NCBI RefSeq assembly: GCF_000949635.1
Contig: NZ_BAFN01000001.1
Span: 1,860,001-1,924,000 of the forward strand
Length of the DNA: 64,000 nucleotides
DNA from: Candidatus Brocadia sinica JPN1
GTDB lineage: Bacteria > Planctomycetota > Brocadiia > Brocadiales > Brocadiaceae
Reading direction: 5' to 3'
Shown here: positions 8,251-18,074 of the stretch, piece by piece
Layout: each line of letters begins with the position of its first letter
Position numbering within the stretch: the stretch's first letter is position 1
Notes under the pieces: model-generated
Database searches by the model: none
Told to the model about the DNA's origin: nothing
The model's input: only the letters and a program-made list of their open reading frames with translations
Program-made: the position numbers and the translations under genes

Positions 8251-9303
8251 CTAATTTACATGAATCGGAAGCCGGGCAAACCTCCTGCCTGCCTCAAGAA
8301 ATGCAACCATATTCTCGTGCGGCGTTTTGATGGGCACCTCGCATCCAGTAGCCAGTACAAATCCCTTCGGGTTGTCGGATGCCTTAATCACACAATCCTT
8401 TACCATAGTGGTTATTACCTCCGGGTTCCCCTTGAGCATGCCATCTGCAGGGCTTACATTCCCCATCAAACAGACCTTATCGCCTACCAGTGTCTTAGCC
8501 TCAAACAAATCAATGTTATCGATACTCAGGATATCAGCTCCGCTCTCAGCCATGCACTGTATTACCCTTTTTGTCTTACCGCAAATATGGAGTACACCCG
8601 GCAGGCTGAAAGAATGAATATGCGCATATACCTCCTTGAGGTACGGCAGGACAAATTCCCTGAAATGCCTTTCACTTATCATGGAACCTGTAGCTACAGG
8701 TTCAACGGTAACAGGCACACCGCCTGCCTTTACAAAGGCATCGATAAGGTTTTTAACCGACTGGGTAGCAACCTTCATTACGGTATGAATCAATTCCGGA
8801 TCTGTATAAAGTTCTTTAATAAAAGTCTCCGTTCCCCGTAAAGCAGCAGATGTCGTAAACGGCGCCCCGATAACGGGCACTATAAAGACCTCATTCCCAA
8901 TAACATCTACACATCGCTTCACTGCCTCCAGGTACACCGGAAGTCTCCCGTCCTTCTCCGGGTCTACTGGTTTTAATTTCTTCAAGTCTTCCCGTGTTTG
9001 TATAAATGGGGTTTCCACCTGGGGTGCGTCATCTTCGGGAAAATACATTTTGGTGCCCATCGCCTCTGCCAGAGTAGAGGTGGTAGAAAAAATATAAACG
9101 ATATCGTGATGGTATTTTTTAAAGCAGGCGATATTTGCATCTCCCATGTTTTTGCCATTTGTGCAAAAACTTCTTACCGTGAGATTTAAACTTCTTGATG
9201 CATAATTCAGGATCAGGGGACTTACGAGAAACCTGTCGACATCCTTCCCCTGCAGGATTGCAAGCATCCTCTCTTTGGGTGTCATTTCATCAGCACAATT
9301 CAT
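8251..9303 (-). CDS. UroD-family corrinoid methyltransferase, paralogue 2
   Basis: 350 residues with MTPKERMLAILQGKDVDR near the start. It has the same zinc-ligand arrangement as paralogue 1: LHICGK (about residue 243) and the distal Cys in LATGCEVPIKTP. Its start overlaps the stop of the corrinoid-protein gene in an ATGA, so the two products are made together. The two paralogues differ strongly, consistent with one acting as substrate methyltransferase and the other as methyl acceptor enzyme. Which does which cannot be decided from the sequence. Confidence 0.82.
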   Translation of the reverse strand: MNCADEMTPKERMLAILQGKDVDRFLVSPLILNYASRSLNLTVRSFCTNGKNMGDANIACFKKYHHDIVYIFSTTSTLAEAMGTKMYFPEDDAPQVETPFIQTREDLKKLKPVDPEKDGRLPVYLEAVKRCVDVIGNEVFIVPVIGAPFTTSAALRGTETFIKELYTDPELIHTVMKVATQSVKNLIDAFVKAGGVPVTVEPVATGSMISERHFREFVLPYLKEVYAHIHSFSLPGVLHICGKTKRVIQCMAESGADILSIDNIDLFEAKTLVGDKVCLMGNVSPADGMLKGNPEVITTMVKDCVIKASDNPKGFVLATGCEVPIKTPHENMVAFLEAGRRFARLPIHVN

Positions 9304-10007
9304 CGCGCACCTTCCCGGTTTTTCCTGACACTCACGAGTTCCGGAGTTTTCATCGTTCGTGGTATCTGAATGCCCTGGAACATACCCCTTGCGACCTTGA
9401 CTGCCTCGGCGGCATTCTTTGCATAGCCATCGGCGCCGATGTTCCCTGCAAATCCCGGGGATATAGGGCCACCGCCAACCATGACCCTGGAAGGTATTCC
9501 TGCTTTCTTCAGGTCTTCAATAACCACTTGCATGCCATCCATCGTTGTGGTCATGAGGGTAGAAAGGCAAACAAGGTCAGCGTTTAACTCGCCGGCAGTA
9601 TCAACAAACTTTGCATAGGGGATATTTCTGCCCAGATCGTGTATTTCAAACCCGGCGTTATCCAGCATGATTTTCACCAGATTTTTCCCGATATCATGGG
9701 TGTCCCCCTTTACGACACCGATAACCACCTTTTTCTTGTTCCACGCCGTCTCCTTTGGAAGATAAGGCCTGAGCACTTCGATTCCGGCATACATGGCATC
9801 GGCACACAGGAGTATTTCCGGAACAAAGTACTCCTCGTTCTCAAACAGTTCGTTGACCTTTTCCATCCCCCGCGCAAGACCATCCGTTATTGCTTCATAG
9901 GGATCAATTTTGCAGCTTATTGCTTCAGCAGCTGCTTTACTGGCGCGAACTATGTCCATATCAATTACGGCCTGAGCCAGGTTATGTAAAATATCCGATT
10001 TTTCCAT
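9300..10007 (-). CDS. Methyltransferase cognate corrinoid protein
   Basis: About 235 residues. A four-helix cap domain (LARGMEKVNELFENEEYFVPEILLCADAM) is followed by a B12-binding Rossmann domain with D-x-H-x-x-G in GDTHDIGKN (about residue 107), the SxL motif in CLSTLMTTT and a C-terminal VGGGP. The His is the lower cobalt ligand that carries the cofactor shuttling methyl groups. The ATG at 10007 is preferred over GTG 10019 because AGGAGG abuts the GTG but lies 11 bases before the ATG. It is first in the methyl-transfer operon. Confidence 0.9.
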   Translation of the reverse strand: MEKSDILHNLAQAVIDMDIVRASKAAAEAISCKIDPYEAITDGLARGMEKVNELFENEEYFVPEILLCADAMYAGIEVLRPYLPKETAWNKKKVVIGVVKGDTHDIGKNLVKIMLDNAGFEIHDLGRNIPYAKFVDTAGELNADLVCLSTLMTTTMDGMQVVIEDLKKAGIPSRVMVGGGPISPGFAGNIGADGYAKNAAEAVKVARGMFQGIQIPRTMKTPELVSVRKNREGAR

Positions 10008-10019
10008 CTGTATAGACAC

Positions 10020-10399
10020 CTCCTGTTTGTTATTTTAAAAAACAAAGAACTATCCAATGAACTATTGGAAGAAGGACGGTGTCTTTCCCTTACAGAATGC
10101 TGAGAAATGGATGAAGGAATATCTCTTGATGAACAACCGGTGGATTGCAGGCAAAATACCTTGTGCCTTTAAAAGACGTGTTCCGTGTGGATTATGAAGA
10201 GTCCATACCCTGTCCATCGAACCCGGAAATGGCACCGCCACTTCAGTAAGTATGCTCACCCATATTTGAGTAACAGGTGTTTTTCCCTGATCATGGCTGG
10301 ACTCCAAAAATATTAACGTAAAATGAAGCTAACAGAATCACTCTACAATCTCAGCATATTATGATTATACAAATGAGTCGATATTTTACAACTTCAAAA
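10020..10399. other. Intergenic stretch, no gene supported
   Basis: Upstream of the corrinoid operon. A 46-codon plus-strand frame at 10057-10197 and an 81-codon minus-strand frame exist, but neither has a ribosome site or a recognisable product. They may be the remains of a decayed gene. Confidence 0.4.
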
Positions 10400-10530
10400 A
10401 GTTAGTTCGATCAGATACCTGACATTACCTGTTATAAAAGGAATTTCAACCTTTTATGATTCCCCTTTAGAAAGAGGGGATACAGGGGTATGTAAATTTG
10501 CCGGAACACACCCCCGGCCACTCTTTAATT
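10400..10530. repeat. Dispersed palindromic repeat, copy A
   Basis: It contains TGATTCCCCTTTAGAAAGAG, then GGGGATACAGGGGTATGTAA and, after a gap, ACACACCCCCGGCC. The unit GATTCCCC-T-TAGAAAG-AGGGGATACAGGGG and the following TGTAAATTTGC are nearly identical to 61750-61830 in the eCIS operon. No ORF is associated. Confidence 0.8.
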
Positions 10531-10726
10531 TAATTGTATAGGAATTTTCACTTCATTTAAGCGGTATTCGGTATAACTTGATAGTCGTTACCGGATGGAA
10601 GGAGAACCTTACCGTTGTTGGTTGTTTTCGTACCCGGTACTATACTTTTGTATTTTTTGCATTTTTATGGTTTAATATCCACAAAATTGCAATGAACATC
10701 TTTACATTTTCCGGAGGAAAATAATA

Positions 10727-10894
10727 ATGGATATCCTGAAACAAGTTGCCGAGTTGAAGGAATTTTTAGGAAAGATTTATTGTTTTATTGAAGATAATGA
10801 AGACTCATTCAAGGACGGAGTTGAGGCCGAAGAAATAAAGAACGAAACATGGAAGTGGATGCAGGAATTGGCTAAATTTCTACCTGAAGTTTAA
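10727..10894 (+). CDS. Small acidic protein of unknown function (55 aa)
   Basis: ATG at 10727 is preceded by a strong CCGGAGG ribosome site (10711-10717). The product is a 55-residue acidic, helical protein ending WKWMQELAKFLPEV, rich in Glu and Lys. I do not recognise a family. It is followed by a 116-base gap to the urocanate hydratase gene. The strong ribosome site and amphipathic sequence argue for a real gene. Confidence 0.6.
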   Translation: MDILKQVAELKEFLGKIYCFIEDNEDSFKDGVEAEEIKNETWKWMQELAKFLPEV

Positions 10895-11010
10895 TTCTGA
10901 AAATACTTATTTGAACACTGATAAATACAGATACCACAAGCATAAAAAAAGTATTTATCTGCGTGTATCTGCAAAAATCTATGTCCTGATTTCATAAGGA
11001 ATATATATCT

Positions 11011-12696
11011 ATGACGCGACCGATGTTTTACGATCTCAGACCGCAGATGCCTATCAAGGCGCCAACGGGCACTACCCTTACTTGTAATAACTGGGATAGC
11101 GAGGCGGCCCTGCGTATGTTGATGAACAATCTTGACCCCGATGTTGCTATCCAGCCGGAAGAACTCATCGTCTACGGAGGCGCAGGCCGTGCCGCAAGGA
11201 ATTGGAAGGAATATCAGAGAATAGTAGCTGCCTTGAAGACGCTAAAAAAGGACGAGACCCTGTGCGTTCAGTCGGGTAAACCCGTCTATATTGCCAGAAC
11301 CCATGAATGGGCCCCGCGCATTGTCATTGCTAACTCCAACCTGGTTCCGGCATGGGCAAAGCAGGATGTGTTTGACGGATATGATGAGATGGGACTTACC
11401 ATGTATGGGCAGATGACGGCAGGAAGCTGGATTTATATTGGCACCCAGGGCATTTTGCAGGGGACATACGAAACCTTCGCTGCCCTTGCCAAAAAGGCAT
11501 TCAACGCAGAAACCCTTAAAGGCAAATTTGTACTGACAGCCGGTATGGGAGGTATGAGCGGAGCCCAGCCATTAGCCGTAACCATGAACGATGGGGTGAT
11601 GCTGTGCGTAGAGGTACGGAGAGAACGCATAGAGAAAAAAGTGAAAGAGGGCTATTGTGATAAAATGACAGATAACCTGGATGAGGCGCTCCAATGGGTC
11701 TTCGATGCAAAATCCAAACAATTACCCCTCTCGGTAGGTTTGGCAGGAAACGCCGCAGAGGTCCACCCTGAACTGGTAAAACGGAATATTACCCCCGATG
11801 TGGTAACAGATCAAACCCCTGCCCATGATCTGATGTCCTATGTGCCGATAGGAGATGTGAAGGAACTCGATAAACTGAGGGAAAAGAATAAACGAGCCTA
11901 TAAAGAAAAGGTATTGGATGCCATTATCGACCATGTAAAAGCCATTTTAGACATGCAAAGGAACGGGGCTGTGTGCTTCGATTACGGCAACAATCTGAGA
12001 TCCCAGGCAGAGATGGCTGGTGTCTCCATGAGAGACTCGAATGGACGATATTGGTATCCTGGTTTTGTGCCTGCATTTATACGACCTTTATTTTGTCAGG
12101 GAAAGGGGCCGTTCCGGTGGATAGCATTGTCGGGTGACAAGGCAGATATTGAAAAGATTGATGAAGCGGTTATTAAAAACTTTCCTGATGATACATCACT
12201 GGTAAGATGGATAAAGCTTGCCAAAGAAAAGGCGCCACAATTGGGACTGCCGGCAAGGATTTGCTGGTTAGGATATGGAGACCGTGCCAAGATGGGCCTG
12301 ATAATCAATGACATGGTGAGAAAAGGTGTTGTCAAAGCGCCAATAGTCATCGGCAGAGACCACCTCGACTGCGGGTCTGTGGCATCTCCGTACCGGGAGA
12401 CTGAAGATATGAAAGACGGCAGCGATGCCATCGCCGATTGGCCGCTGATAAACTTTGCCCTGAATGCCATAAACGGCGCCAGTTGGGTAAGTTTTCATCA
12501 TGGGGGTGGTGTGGGAATCGGTAATTCCCTCCACGCGGGCATGGTCATCGTGGCCGACGGTACAAGGGAAAAAGATGCAAGACTTGAAAAGGTATTAACG
12601 GCAGACCCGGGGATTGGAATTGCAAGGCACGCAGACGCAGGTTACGAAGAGGCTATACAGGTAGCAAGGGAAAAGGAAGTAATAATACCTGAATAA
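11011..12696 (+). CDS. hutU: Urocanate hydratase
   Basis: 561 residues, full family length. HutU converts urocanate to imidazolone propionate with a tightly bound NAD+, the second step of histidine degradation. Signatures include [11 protein letters not shown] near residue 54, [16 protein letters not shown] (about residue 131), [13 protein letters not shown] and the conserved [10 protein letters not shown] and ISWLGYGDR-like segments (here ICWLGYGDR). None of the other hut genes (hutH, hutI, hutG) is nearby, so the enzyme stands alone here. An AAGGAA ribosome site lies before the ATG. Confidence 0.94.
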   Translation: MTRPMFYDLRPQMPIKAPTGTTLTCNNWDSEAALRMLMNNLDPDVAIQPEELIVYGGAGRAARNWKEYQRIVAALKTLKKDETLCVQSGKPVYIARTHEWAPRIVIANSNLVPAWAKQDVFDGYDEMGLTMYGQMTAGSWIYIGTQGILQGTYETFAALAKKAFNAETLKGKFVLTAGMGGMSGAQPLAVTMNDGVMLCVEVRRERIEKKVKEGYCDKMTDNLDEALQWVFDAKSKQLPLSVGLAGNAAEVHPELVKRNITPDVVTDQTPAHDLMSYVPIGDVKELDKLREKNKRAYKEKVLDAIIDHVKAILDMQRNGAVCFDYGNNLRSQAEMAGVSMRDSNGRYWYPGFVPAFIRPLFCQGKGPFRWIALSGDKADIEKIDEAVIKNFPDDTSLVRWIKLAKEKAPQLGLPARICWLGYGDRAKMGLIINDMVRKGVVKAPIVIGRDHLDCGSVASPYRETEDMKDGSDAIADWPLINFALNAINGASWVSFHHGGGVGIGNSLHAGMVIVADGTREKDARLEKVLTADPGIGIARHADAGYEEAIQVAREKEVIIPE

Positions 12697-12720
12697 ATTT
12701 TGGAAAGGAGGTTGGTTTCT

Positions 12721-13002
12721 ATGGGACTTACGGTGAAAAAATCAAAAAAACATCCTTACATTACTAAACAAAAGGGAATATGTGGTGGTAGAAGTGTAAT
12801 CGAAGGTACCAGAATACCTGTATGGTCTATTATCAAATGGTATAAAGTTGGTATGTCGATAGAAGACATTATAAGAGAATTTCCTCAATTAATTCCTTCA
12901 CAAATTCATGATGCATTTTCATATTATTATGATAATCAGAAAGAGATAGAAAAAGACATCACGGAAAACGAAACCGAGGCATTTTTCAGAAATGTTAAAT
13001 GA
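12721..13002 (+). CDS. DUF433 antitoxin
   Basis: About 93 residues. The diagnostic DUF433 core is GGRSVIEGTRIPVWSIIKWYKVGMS, then EDIIREFPQLIPSQIHDAFSYYYDN, a helix-turn-helix-like fold. AAAGGAGG lies about 11 bases before ATG 12721, which is why the upstream TTG at 12700 is not used. The stop overlaps the toxin start in an ATGA. DUF433 proteins regularly pair with DUF5615 PIN-like proteins as type II toxin-antitoxin systems. Confidence 0.88.
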   Translation: MGLTVKKSKKHPYITKQKGICGGRSVIEGTRIPVWSIIKWYKVGMSIEDIIREFPQLIPSQIHDAFSYYYDNQKEIEKDITENETEAFFRNVK

Positions 13003-13349
13003 TAAAGTTGTATCTTGACGAAGATGTCCCGGAGGCAGTAGCTATGTCATTACGATTGAGAGGATATGACGTAATAACTGTCAAAGAAACCGGAAAGAAG
13101 GGTCTTGCGGATATTGAACAGCTTAAATACGCGTCCTTGGAAAACAGGGTTATATTTACTCATAATATGGCTGACTTTTATAAAATTCATTCGGATTTTA
13201 TTAAAAAAGGGCTTGATCATAATGGTATCATACTTTCAAAACAACTTCCAATAGGAGTAATCGTTAAGGCTCTGCTAAAGTTATTTTCAAATTTAAATTA
13301 TGAAAATGTCAAAAACAAAATAATTTGGTTGAGTGATTGGGTTGTATAA
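12999..13349 (+). CDS. DUF5615 PIN-like toxin
   Basis: 116 residues. The N-terminal IKLYLDEDVPEAVAMSLRLRGYDV carries the two acidic residues of a PIN/Mut7-C-type fold. A third acidic site lies in VIFTHNMADFYKI and the C-terminus is helical. Predicted as a metal-dependent RNase toxin paired with the overlapping DUF433 antitoxin. The pair is A+T-richer than hutU in front of it, compatible with acquisition. Confidence 0.88.
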   Translation: MIKLYLDEDVPEAVAMSLRLRGYDVITVKETGKKGLADIEQLKYASLENRVIFTHNMADFYKIHSDFIKKGLDHNGIILSKQLPIGVIVKALLKLFSNLNYENVKNKIIWLSDWVV

Positions 13350-13536
13350 AAATGGCAATGGCCCTGGATACAGGCAGCAAACTGGCATTAAATGGTTATA
13401 TCTGGGAAAAGAGAGTAGAAGATAATTTTCACATTTTGATATGCACCTTTAATCTTTAATTTATAAAGACAAAGTACATTTATAGTTATCCAACTTGAAA
13501 CAAAGAAAAATAGAAATTTTTACGGAGGGTATTACT

Positions 13537-13866
13537 ATGTCAGAACTGGCTTCTAAAAAATGTGTACCTTGTAAAGGTGGAGTGCCGCCCTTAAAGGGCG
13601 AAGCTCTTCAAGCGTTGCAGAAGCAGGTGGAAGGCTGGGATGTGGTAGAAGAACACCACTTATTCAAGACCTTTAAATTTTCTGACTTTCGCACGGCTTT
13701 GGACTTTGTGAATCGGGTGGGTGAGGTTGCCGAAACAGAAGGACACCATCCGGTAATCACCCTGACATGGGGAAAGGCAGAGATCAAAATTTATACCCAT
13801 AAGATTAATGGCTTGACAGAGAGTGATTTTATCCTGGCGGCAAAGATCGACACCCTCAATAAGTGA
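13537..13866 (+). CDS. Pterin-4a-carbinolamine dehydratase
   Basis: About 109 residues from ATG 13537, chosen because ACGGAGGG lies 7-8 bases upstream. Family signature is the histidine-rich core AETEGHHPVITLTWGKAEIKIYTHKINGLTESDF, with HHP and a distal His as active-site residues. The enzyme dehydrates 4a-hydroxytetrahydropterin during aromatic amino acid hydroxylation and also occurs where molybdopterin or other pterin chemistry is used. No hydroxylase is nearby, so its role here is open. Confidence 0.93.
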   Translation: MSELASKKCVPCKGGVPPLKGEALQALQKQVEGWDVVEEHHLFKTFKFSDFRTALDFVNRVGEVAETEGHHPVITLTWGKAEIKIYTHKINGLTESDFILAAKIDTLNK

Positions 13867-13905
13867 TTCCAATTCAAAATATTCGTGAGCTTTATTGTAT
13901 GCCCG

Positions 13906-13932
13906 AATAGCCGTACTAATAGTACGGCTATT
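13906..13932. terminator. Bidirectional terminator between convergent genes
   Basis: A perfect 12-bp stem, AATAGCCGTACT (13906-13917) and AGTACGGCTATT (13921-13932), with a 3-base loop, lies between the convergent dehydratase and dehydrogenase genes. Confidence 0.75.
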
Positions 13933-13979
13933 TAATGCTGGGCTGGCTTTACTGTACCTGTTACTTTCATTTTTGTTAA

Positions 13980-15005
13980 TCATTTTTGGGGTTCAATAAT
14001 GACCTTGATGGAATCCTTTGCCTCGGCAACGAGTTTGAAACCTAAGGCAGTATCGGCAAGGCCTAACCGGTGGGTGATCAACTCACGGACTTTTACCCTG
14101 CCCGCCCGGATCAATTCGATAGCGGTTGCTGTATCATCCGGGGGACCGGCATAGGACATGATGACAGAATTGCAATTGCGCCAGAGGTCCCAGAGATTCA
14201 TAGGAGTTGTTACATTGGGTTCTGTGGGGGCAAAAAACAGAATCGTTCCACCCCGCTCCACAGAGTTAAATGACTGCTGAATAGCTGAAGGAGCCCCCGT
14301 ACATACGATGACGAGGTCCGCCAATCGTCCGTCATTTGTCTTGCGCAGATGGGCAGGGACATCTTCTTTTGCATGAATCGTTATGTCTGCCCCGCATTGT
14401 TTGGCCATTTTCAAGCGATATTCAGTGATATCTACAGCGAATATCCGGCCTGCTCCCAATGCACGTGCAAGCTGGATGTGAAGGAGCCCCGAGATACCGC
14501 TGCCGATAACGAGTATACTCTGGCCCGGACGCAGATTTGCTTTCTTTTGACCCAGTAAGGTACAGGCCAAAGGCTCAGCAAAGGTCCCCTCTTCAAAAGA
14601 GACCTCATCCGGCAGGATAAAGGTGCCCCGATCAACGTTAATTTGAGGAATGCGAATGTATTCAGAAAAACCACCCGGATAAAAATTGGTGGTGCGTAAG
14701 GTTTCGCATACAGAATAGTGTCCATTCAGGCAATAGTGGCAGGTGTTGCAGGGAACGTGGTGGGCAACCGTAACCCGGTCGCCCATCTTGAAACGCTTAA
14801 CACCTTCGCCGAGAGCAACGATCTCCCCGGTAATTTCGTGTCCGAGTACCAGGGGAGCCCTTTTGATGCGATACCATTCCATTACATCACTCCCGCAAAT
14901 GCCGCTTGCCTGTATCTTTATCAATAACTCGCCCGGACCGATTTGCGGGGTTTGCATCTCTTCGATTCTGACATCCCTGTTATTATAATACATTGCTACA
15001 CGCAT
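13980..15005 (-). CDS. Zinc-dependent medium-chain dehydrogenase
   Basis: 341 residues. It contains a catalytic zinc site (GICGSD, GHE in LVLGHEITGE), a structural-zinc four-Cys cluster (PCNTCHYCLNGHYSVC near residue 93) and a Rossmann motif VIGSGISGLLHIQLA, followed by an Asp after the second strand (FAVDITE) that suggests NAD(H) preference. It belongs to the sorbitol/threonine dehydrogenase-like branch. Seventy-five bases upstream is an LsrF-type aldolase gene on the same strand, suggesting a joint sugar-derived or polyol pathway. Substrate unknown. Confidence 0.85.
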   Translation of the reverse strand: MRVAMYYNNRDVRIEEMQTPQIGPGELLIKIQASGICGSDVMEWYRIKRAPLVLGHEITGEIVALGEGVKRFKMGDRVTVAHHVPCNTCHYCLNGHYSVCETLRTTNFYPGGFSEYIRIPQINVDRGTFILPDEVSFEEGTFAEPLACTLLGQKKANLRPGQSILVIGSGISGLLHIQLARALGAGRIFAVDITEYRLKMAKQCGADITIHAKEDVPAHLRKTNDGRLADLVIVCTGAPSAIQQSFNSVERGGTILFFAPTEPNVTTPMNLWDLWRNCNSVIMSYAGPPDDTATAIELIRAGRVKVRELITHRLGLADTALGFKLVAEAKDSIKVIIEPQK

Positions 15006-15080
15006 GCTATTTTCCTCATCTAATTCTCACAGAAAGTTTGTTTTGCTGCAGACGACCAAAAGATTACCAGATATTTGAAA

Positions 15081-15878
15081 CTATTTTTTCTTTTCGTTCT
15101 TTGTAGCGTTAAATAGATCATTGGCCTCTTTTGCAGTTGCGTTTTCGTGGATGATTGCACGCAATGCCCTGATCATGGCTACCGGCTGTTCGTTTTGCCA
15201 GATATTTCTGCCCAGATTTACGCCGATAGCGCCTTTTTGCATTCCGTCATGAACGAACTCAAACACCTCCATATCAGAGTTTGTTTTTGGACCACCGGCC
15301 ATGACCACGGGTACGGGACAGCCATTGGTTACCTTGTCAAAATTTTCACACCAGTACGTCTTTACAACACGGGCGCCTAATTCTGCTGCAATACGACAGC
15401 ATAGGGCAAGATAACGGGCATCCCGTTTTTCCAGTTCCCTGCCCACAGCCGTAACGGCCATTACGGGAATGCCGTATCTCTCTGCTTCGTTGACCAGGTT
15501 TGACAGATTTAACAATGTTTGGCGTTCATAATCACTACCGATAAAGACGGAGATGCCAACGCCAGATACATTAAGACGAATCGCTTCTTCTATTGAAGTG
15601 GTTAGCACTTCATCGGCGAGATCCTTTCCCACCATACTGGAGCCGCCGGATACCCTGAGAATGATAGGCTTGCTATTCTCCGGGTTTATGCAAGCACGCA
15701 GTACCCCGCGGGTGCAAAAGAGTGCGTCAGCGTAATCGATAATCGGCTTAATCGTTTCTCCCGGCCTTTCCAGTTTTGAAGTAGGCCCCTGAAAATATCC
15801 ATGGTCTATAGGTAAAAACATACAACGGCCATTTGATTTAATGAGTTGAGATAAACGATTCTGTATTCCCCAATCCAC
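15081..15878 (-). CDS. Class I (DeoC/LsrF-type) aldolase
   Basis: 265 residues. IDHGYFQGP near the N-terminus and the Schiff-base lysine region VVKTYW are typical of the LsrF/archaeal FBP-aldolase family. PVVMAGGPKT and GAIGVNLGRNIWQ form the phosphate-binding loops. Relatives include the LsrF thiolase of autoinducer-2 phosphate breakdown, class I FBP aldolase and the ADH synthase of an alternative aromatic pathway. No lsr genes are nearby, so I leave the reaction open. Start is GTG 15878 with AAGGAGG upstream. Confidence 0.82.
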   Translation of the reverse strand: MDWGIQNRLSQLIKSNGRCMFLPIDHGYFQGPTSKLERPGETIKPIIDYADALFCTRGVLRACINPENSKPIILRVSGGSSMVGKDLADEVLTTSIEEAIRLNVSGVGISVFIGSDYERQTLLNLSNLVNEAERYGIPVMAVTAVGRELEKRDARYLALCCRIAAELGARVVKTYWCENFDKVTNGCPVPVVMAGGPKTNSDMEVFEFVHDGMQKGAIGVNLGRNIWQNEQPVAMIRALRAIIHENATAKEANDLFNATKNEKKK

Positions 15879-16091
15879 GTTTTAATCCTCCTTATTAAAG
15901 ATGTTGAAAAATTTTCTTGTAATTTTCCGGATCTGACGGTGAAATATCCTTTTCCTATCCACCGGTGATGAAACTAATACGTGATATATCTGCAATATTT
16001 TTACAAAGCTCTCTTGTTTTTCGTAATTCTGCGTATCCTTGATGATTGGTATAAATCACAGAGAAGTCTTTCTTCGGGAAATTAACCCATC

Positions 16092-16829
16092 CTAAATCCC
16101 ATCCCCGTCTTTATAGTTTTTCATAAACACCGTCATTACTTCTGATTCTGTTTCGGAAATGCGATCGTCTTCTCCATTTGAAAGGTTTAATGCGTTCTCC
16201 AGTTTTTTAATACGCTGTTTGAGCTTGCAATTCTCTTTTAACACCATCATAATAGCTTCGGCGATAGGGTCGGGCAATTGTCCGTGATCCAGCATTACTT
16301 CCTGTTCTTCCTTTTTTCTTTGCTTAATGATTCTGCCCGGCACTCCCACTACGGTTGCATGGGGTGGCACATCTTTCGTTACTACAGAACCAGAACCGAT
16401 CCGTGCATAATCTCCGATCGTTATGTTGCCAAGAATGCAGGCATTTGAGCCTACGACAACCTTTTTGCCCAGATTAGGATGTCTCTTTGTCTTTTCAATA
16501 GTCGTGCCGCCGAGTACAACCCCCTTATAGAGGAGACACCCATCTCCAATTATTGCCGTTTCACCTATCACAACGCCCATACCGTGGTCGATGAATACTC
16601 CGCGTCCTATTTCAGCAGCGGGGTGTATTTCAATTCCAGTCAAAAACCGATTCAGGTGGGAAATGAGGCGGGACGATATAGTCCACCTTTTCCTCCACAG
16701 GTAATGAGATATCCGGTGCAGCCATAAGGCATGTACGCCGGGATAACACAAAATTACTTCTAACTTGCTCCTTGCGGCCGGATCATTTTGAAAGGCGACA
16801 TTGATGTCCTCTTTCATGCGTTCAAACAT
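16092..16829 (-). CDS. cysE: Serine O-acetyltransferase
   Basis: About 245 residues. A left-handed beta-helix of hexapeptide repeats is visible ([27 protein letters not shown], then [30 protein letters not shown]) with a helical N-terminal domain and a Lys-rich coiled-coil-like C-terminus. It acetylates serine for cysteine synthesis. The ATG at 16829 shares its A with the cysK stop, so translation is coupled, and the two enzymes form a cysteine synthase operon. Confidence 0.93.
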   Translation of the reverse strand: MFERMKEDINVAFQNDPAARSKLEVILCYPGVHALWLHRISHYLWRKRWTISSRLISHLNRFLTGIEIHPAAEIGRGVFIDHGMGVVIGETAIIGDGCLLYKGVVLGGTTIEKTKRHPNLGKKVVVGSNACILGNITIGDYARIGSGSVVTKDVPPHATVVGVPGRIIKQRKKEEQEVMLDHGQLPDPIAEAIMMVLKENCKLKQRIKKLENALNLSNGEDDRISETESEVMTVFMKNYKDGDGI

Positions 16830-17758
16830 CAAAATTCCTTAAACAAAACGGTGGACAGATATCTTTCTCCCGTGTCAGGAAGCACAACTACAATCAGCTT
16901 TCCTTTGTTTTCAGGTCTTGTGGCTACCTGTAGCGAGGCATAGGCAGCAGCCCCGGAAGAAATGCCTGCCAGAATCCCTTCATGTCGTGCCAGCTGACGG
17001 GCAACAGCAAATGCCTGCTCGTTTTTTACGGTAATAATTTCATCAACTACCTTCATGTTAAGGATATCCGGAACAAATCCTGCACCGATCCCCTGAATCT
17101 TGTGCGGGCCTGGCTTTCCTCCGGAAAGTACCGGTGAATCGGTAGGTTCTACGGCGATCACTTTCAGTGATGGTTTGCGCTTCTTAATGATCTCGCCAAC
17201 GCCGGTGATCGTTCCGCCCGTACCCACACCCCCGACAAAGATATCGATCTTGCCGTCCGTATCGTTCCAGATCTCTTCGGCCGTTGTCTTTCGGTGTATT
17301 TCTGGATTAGCCGGATTCTTGAATTGCTGCGGCATAAATGAGTTCGGGGTATTCTTTAGCAATTCTTCTGCTTTATTGATGGCGCCTCTCATTCCTTCTG
17401 CCCCTGGCGTTAGTATGATCTCAGCGCCAAATGCCTTCAAAAGATCCCTTCGTTCTATACTCATGGTGTCCGGCATTGTTAAAACCAATTTATATCCCCT
17501 TGCAGCGGCTACAAAGGCCAATGCGATACCTGTGTTGCCTGAAGTGGGTTCTATAATAACAGTAGTTTTATTGATCAGCCCTGCCTTTTCTGCTGCTTCA
17601 ATCATTGCGATTCCAATGCGGTCCTTTACACTGGCCATAGGGTTAAAAGATTCCATCTTGGCAACCACGGTGGCTTCTAATCCTTTGGTGACATGATTTA
17701 ATTTAACTAATGGTGTATTCCCAATTGTTTTTGTGATATCTTCATATATCCTTGCCAT
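16829..17758 (-). CDS. cysK: O-acetylserine sulfhydrylase (cysteine synthase)
   Basis: About 309 residues. SVKDRIG near residue 43 holds the PLP lysine, [18 protein letters not shown] is the substrate loop, and [13 protein letters not shown] binds the PLP phosphate. It makes cysteine from O-acetylserine and sulfide. ATG 17758 ([10 protein letters not shown]) with an AAGGAA upstream is the family start; the frame extends further upstream but that part looks like leader. First gene of the cysK-cysE pair. Confidence 0.95.
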   Translation of the reverse strand: MARIYEDITKTIGNTPLVKLNHVTKGLEATVVAKMESFNPMASVKDRIGIAMIEAAEKAGLINKTTVIIEPTSGNTGIALAFVAAARGYKLVLTMPDTMSIERRDLLKAFGAEIILTPGAEGMRGAINKAEELLKNTPNSFMPQQFKNPANPEIHRKTTAEEIWNDTDGKIDIFVGGVGTGGTITGVGEIIKKRKPSLKVIAVEPTDSPVLSGGKPGPHKIQGIGAGFVPDILNMKVVDEIITVKNEQAFAVARQLARHEGILAGISSGAAAYASLQVATRPENKGKLIVVVLPDTGERYLSTVLFKEF

Positions 17759-17873
17759 ATTTTTTTCCTTAATTAAGTTCCAATAAAAAGCAAGTATTTT
17801 TATAAACAACAAAACAAATATATTATCATAGTAAGAAGTTGTTTCTCAAGAAATTTTTGCGGTTCGATTTCCC

Positions 17874-17901
17874 TTGACAATAAAGAATTTATATATAGTA
17901 T
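17874..17901 (+). promoter_or_regulatory. Sigma-70-type promoter for the omega-subunit gene
   Basis: TTGACA at 17874-17879 with a TAGTAT/TATATA-rich -10 region near 17892-17901. It points to the gene at 18075, leaving a leader of about 165 bases in which I see no riboswitch signature. Confidence 0.5.
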
Positions 17902-18074
17902 ATGTGGTTTACTCCATAATTGTTTGAGAATTTCTTGCAGGGAATTCTCTGGTCTGTGGCATTCCTGAATGCCATAAGAAAATAATATGGCTTTTGGTAA
18001 AGCCGGGTATCTGTTTAGAAAATACGGTAAATTTACGAAATTTTCGGAACATATTTCATATCATAGGTGTTATC

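Noticed and set aside
6959-9303. Reading the two UroD-fold proteins as heme-pathway uroporphyrinogen decarboxylases
   Set aside because: Both have the H-x-C...C zinc ligands of corrinoid methyltransferases and sit with a corrinoid protein and activator.
10057-10197. 46-codon plus-strand frame (begins MNYWKKDGVF)
   Set aside because: No ribosome site, no recognisable family; may be decayed sequence, but not supportable as a gene.
15081-15878. Assigning the aldolase as LsrF of autoinducer-2 breakdown
   Set aside because: No lsr transport, kinase or regulator genes are present; only the family can be stated.
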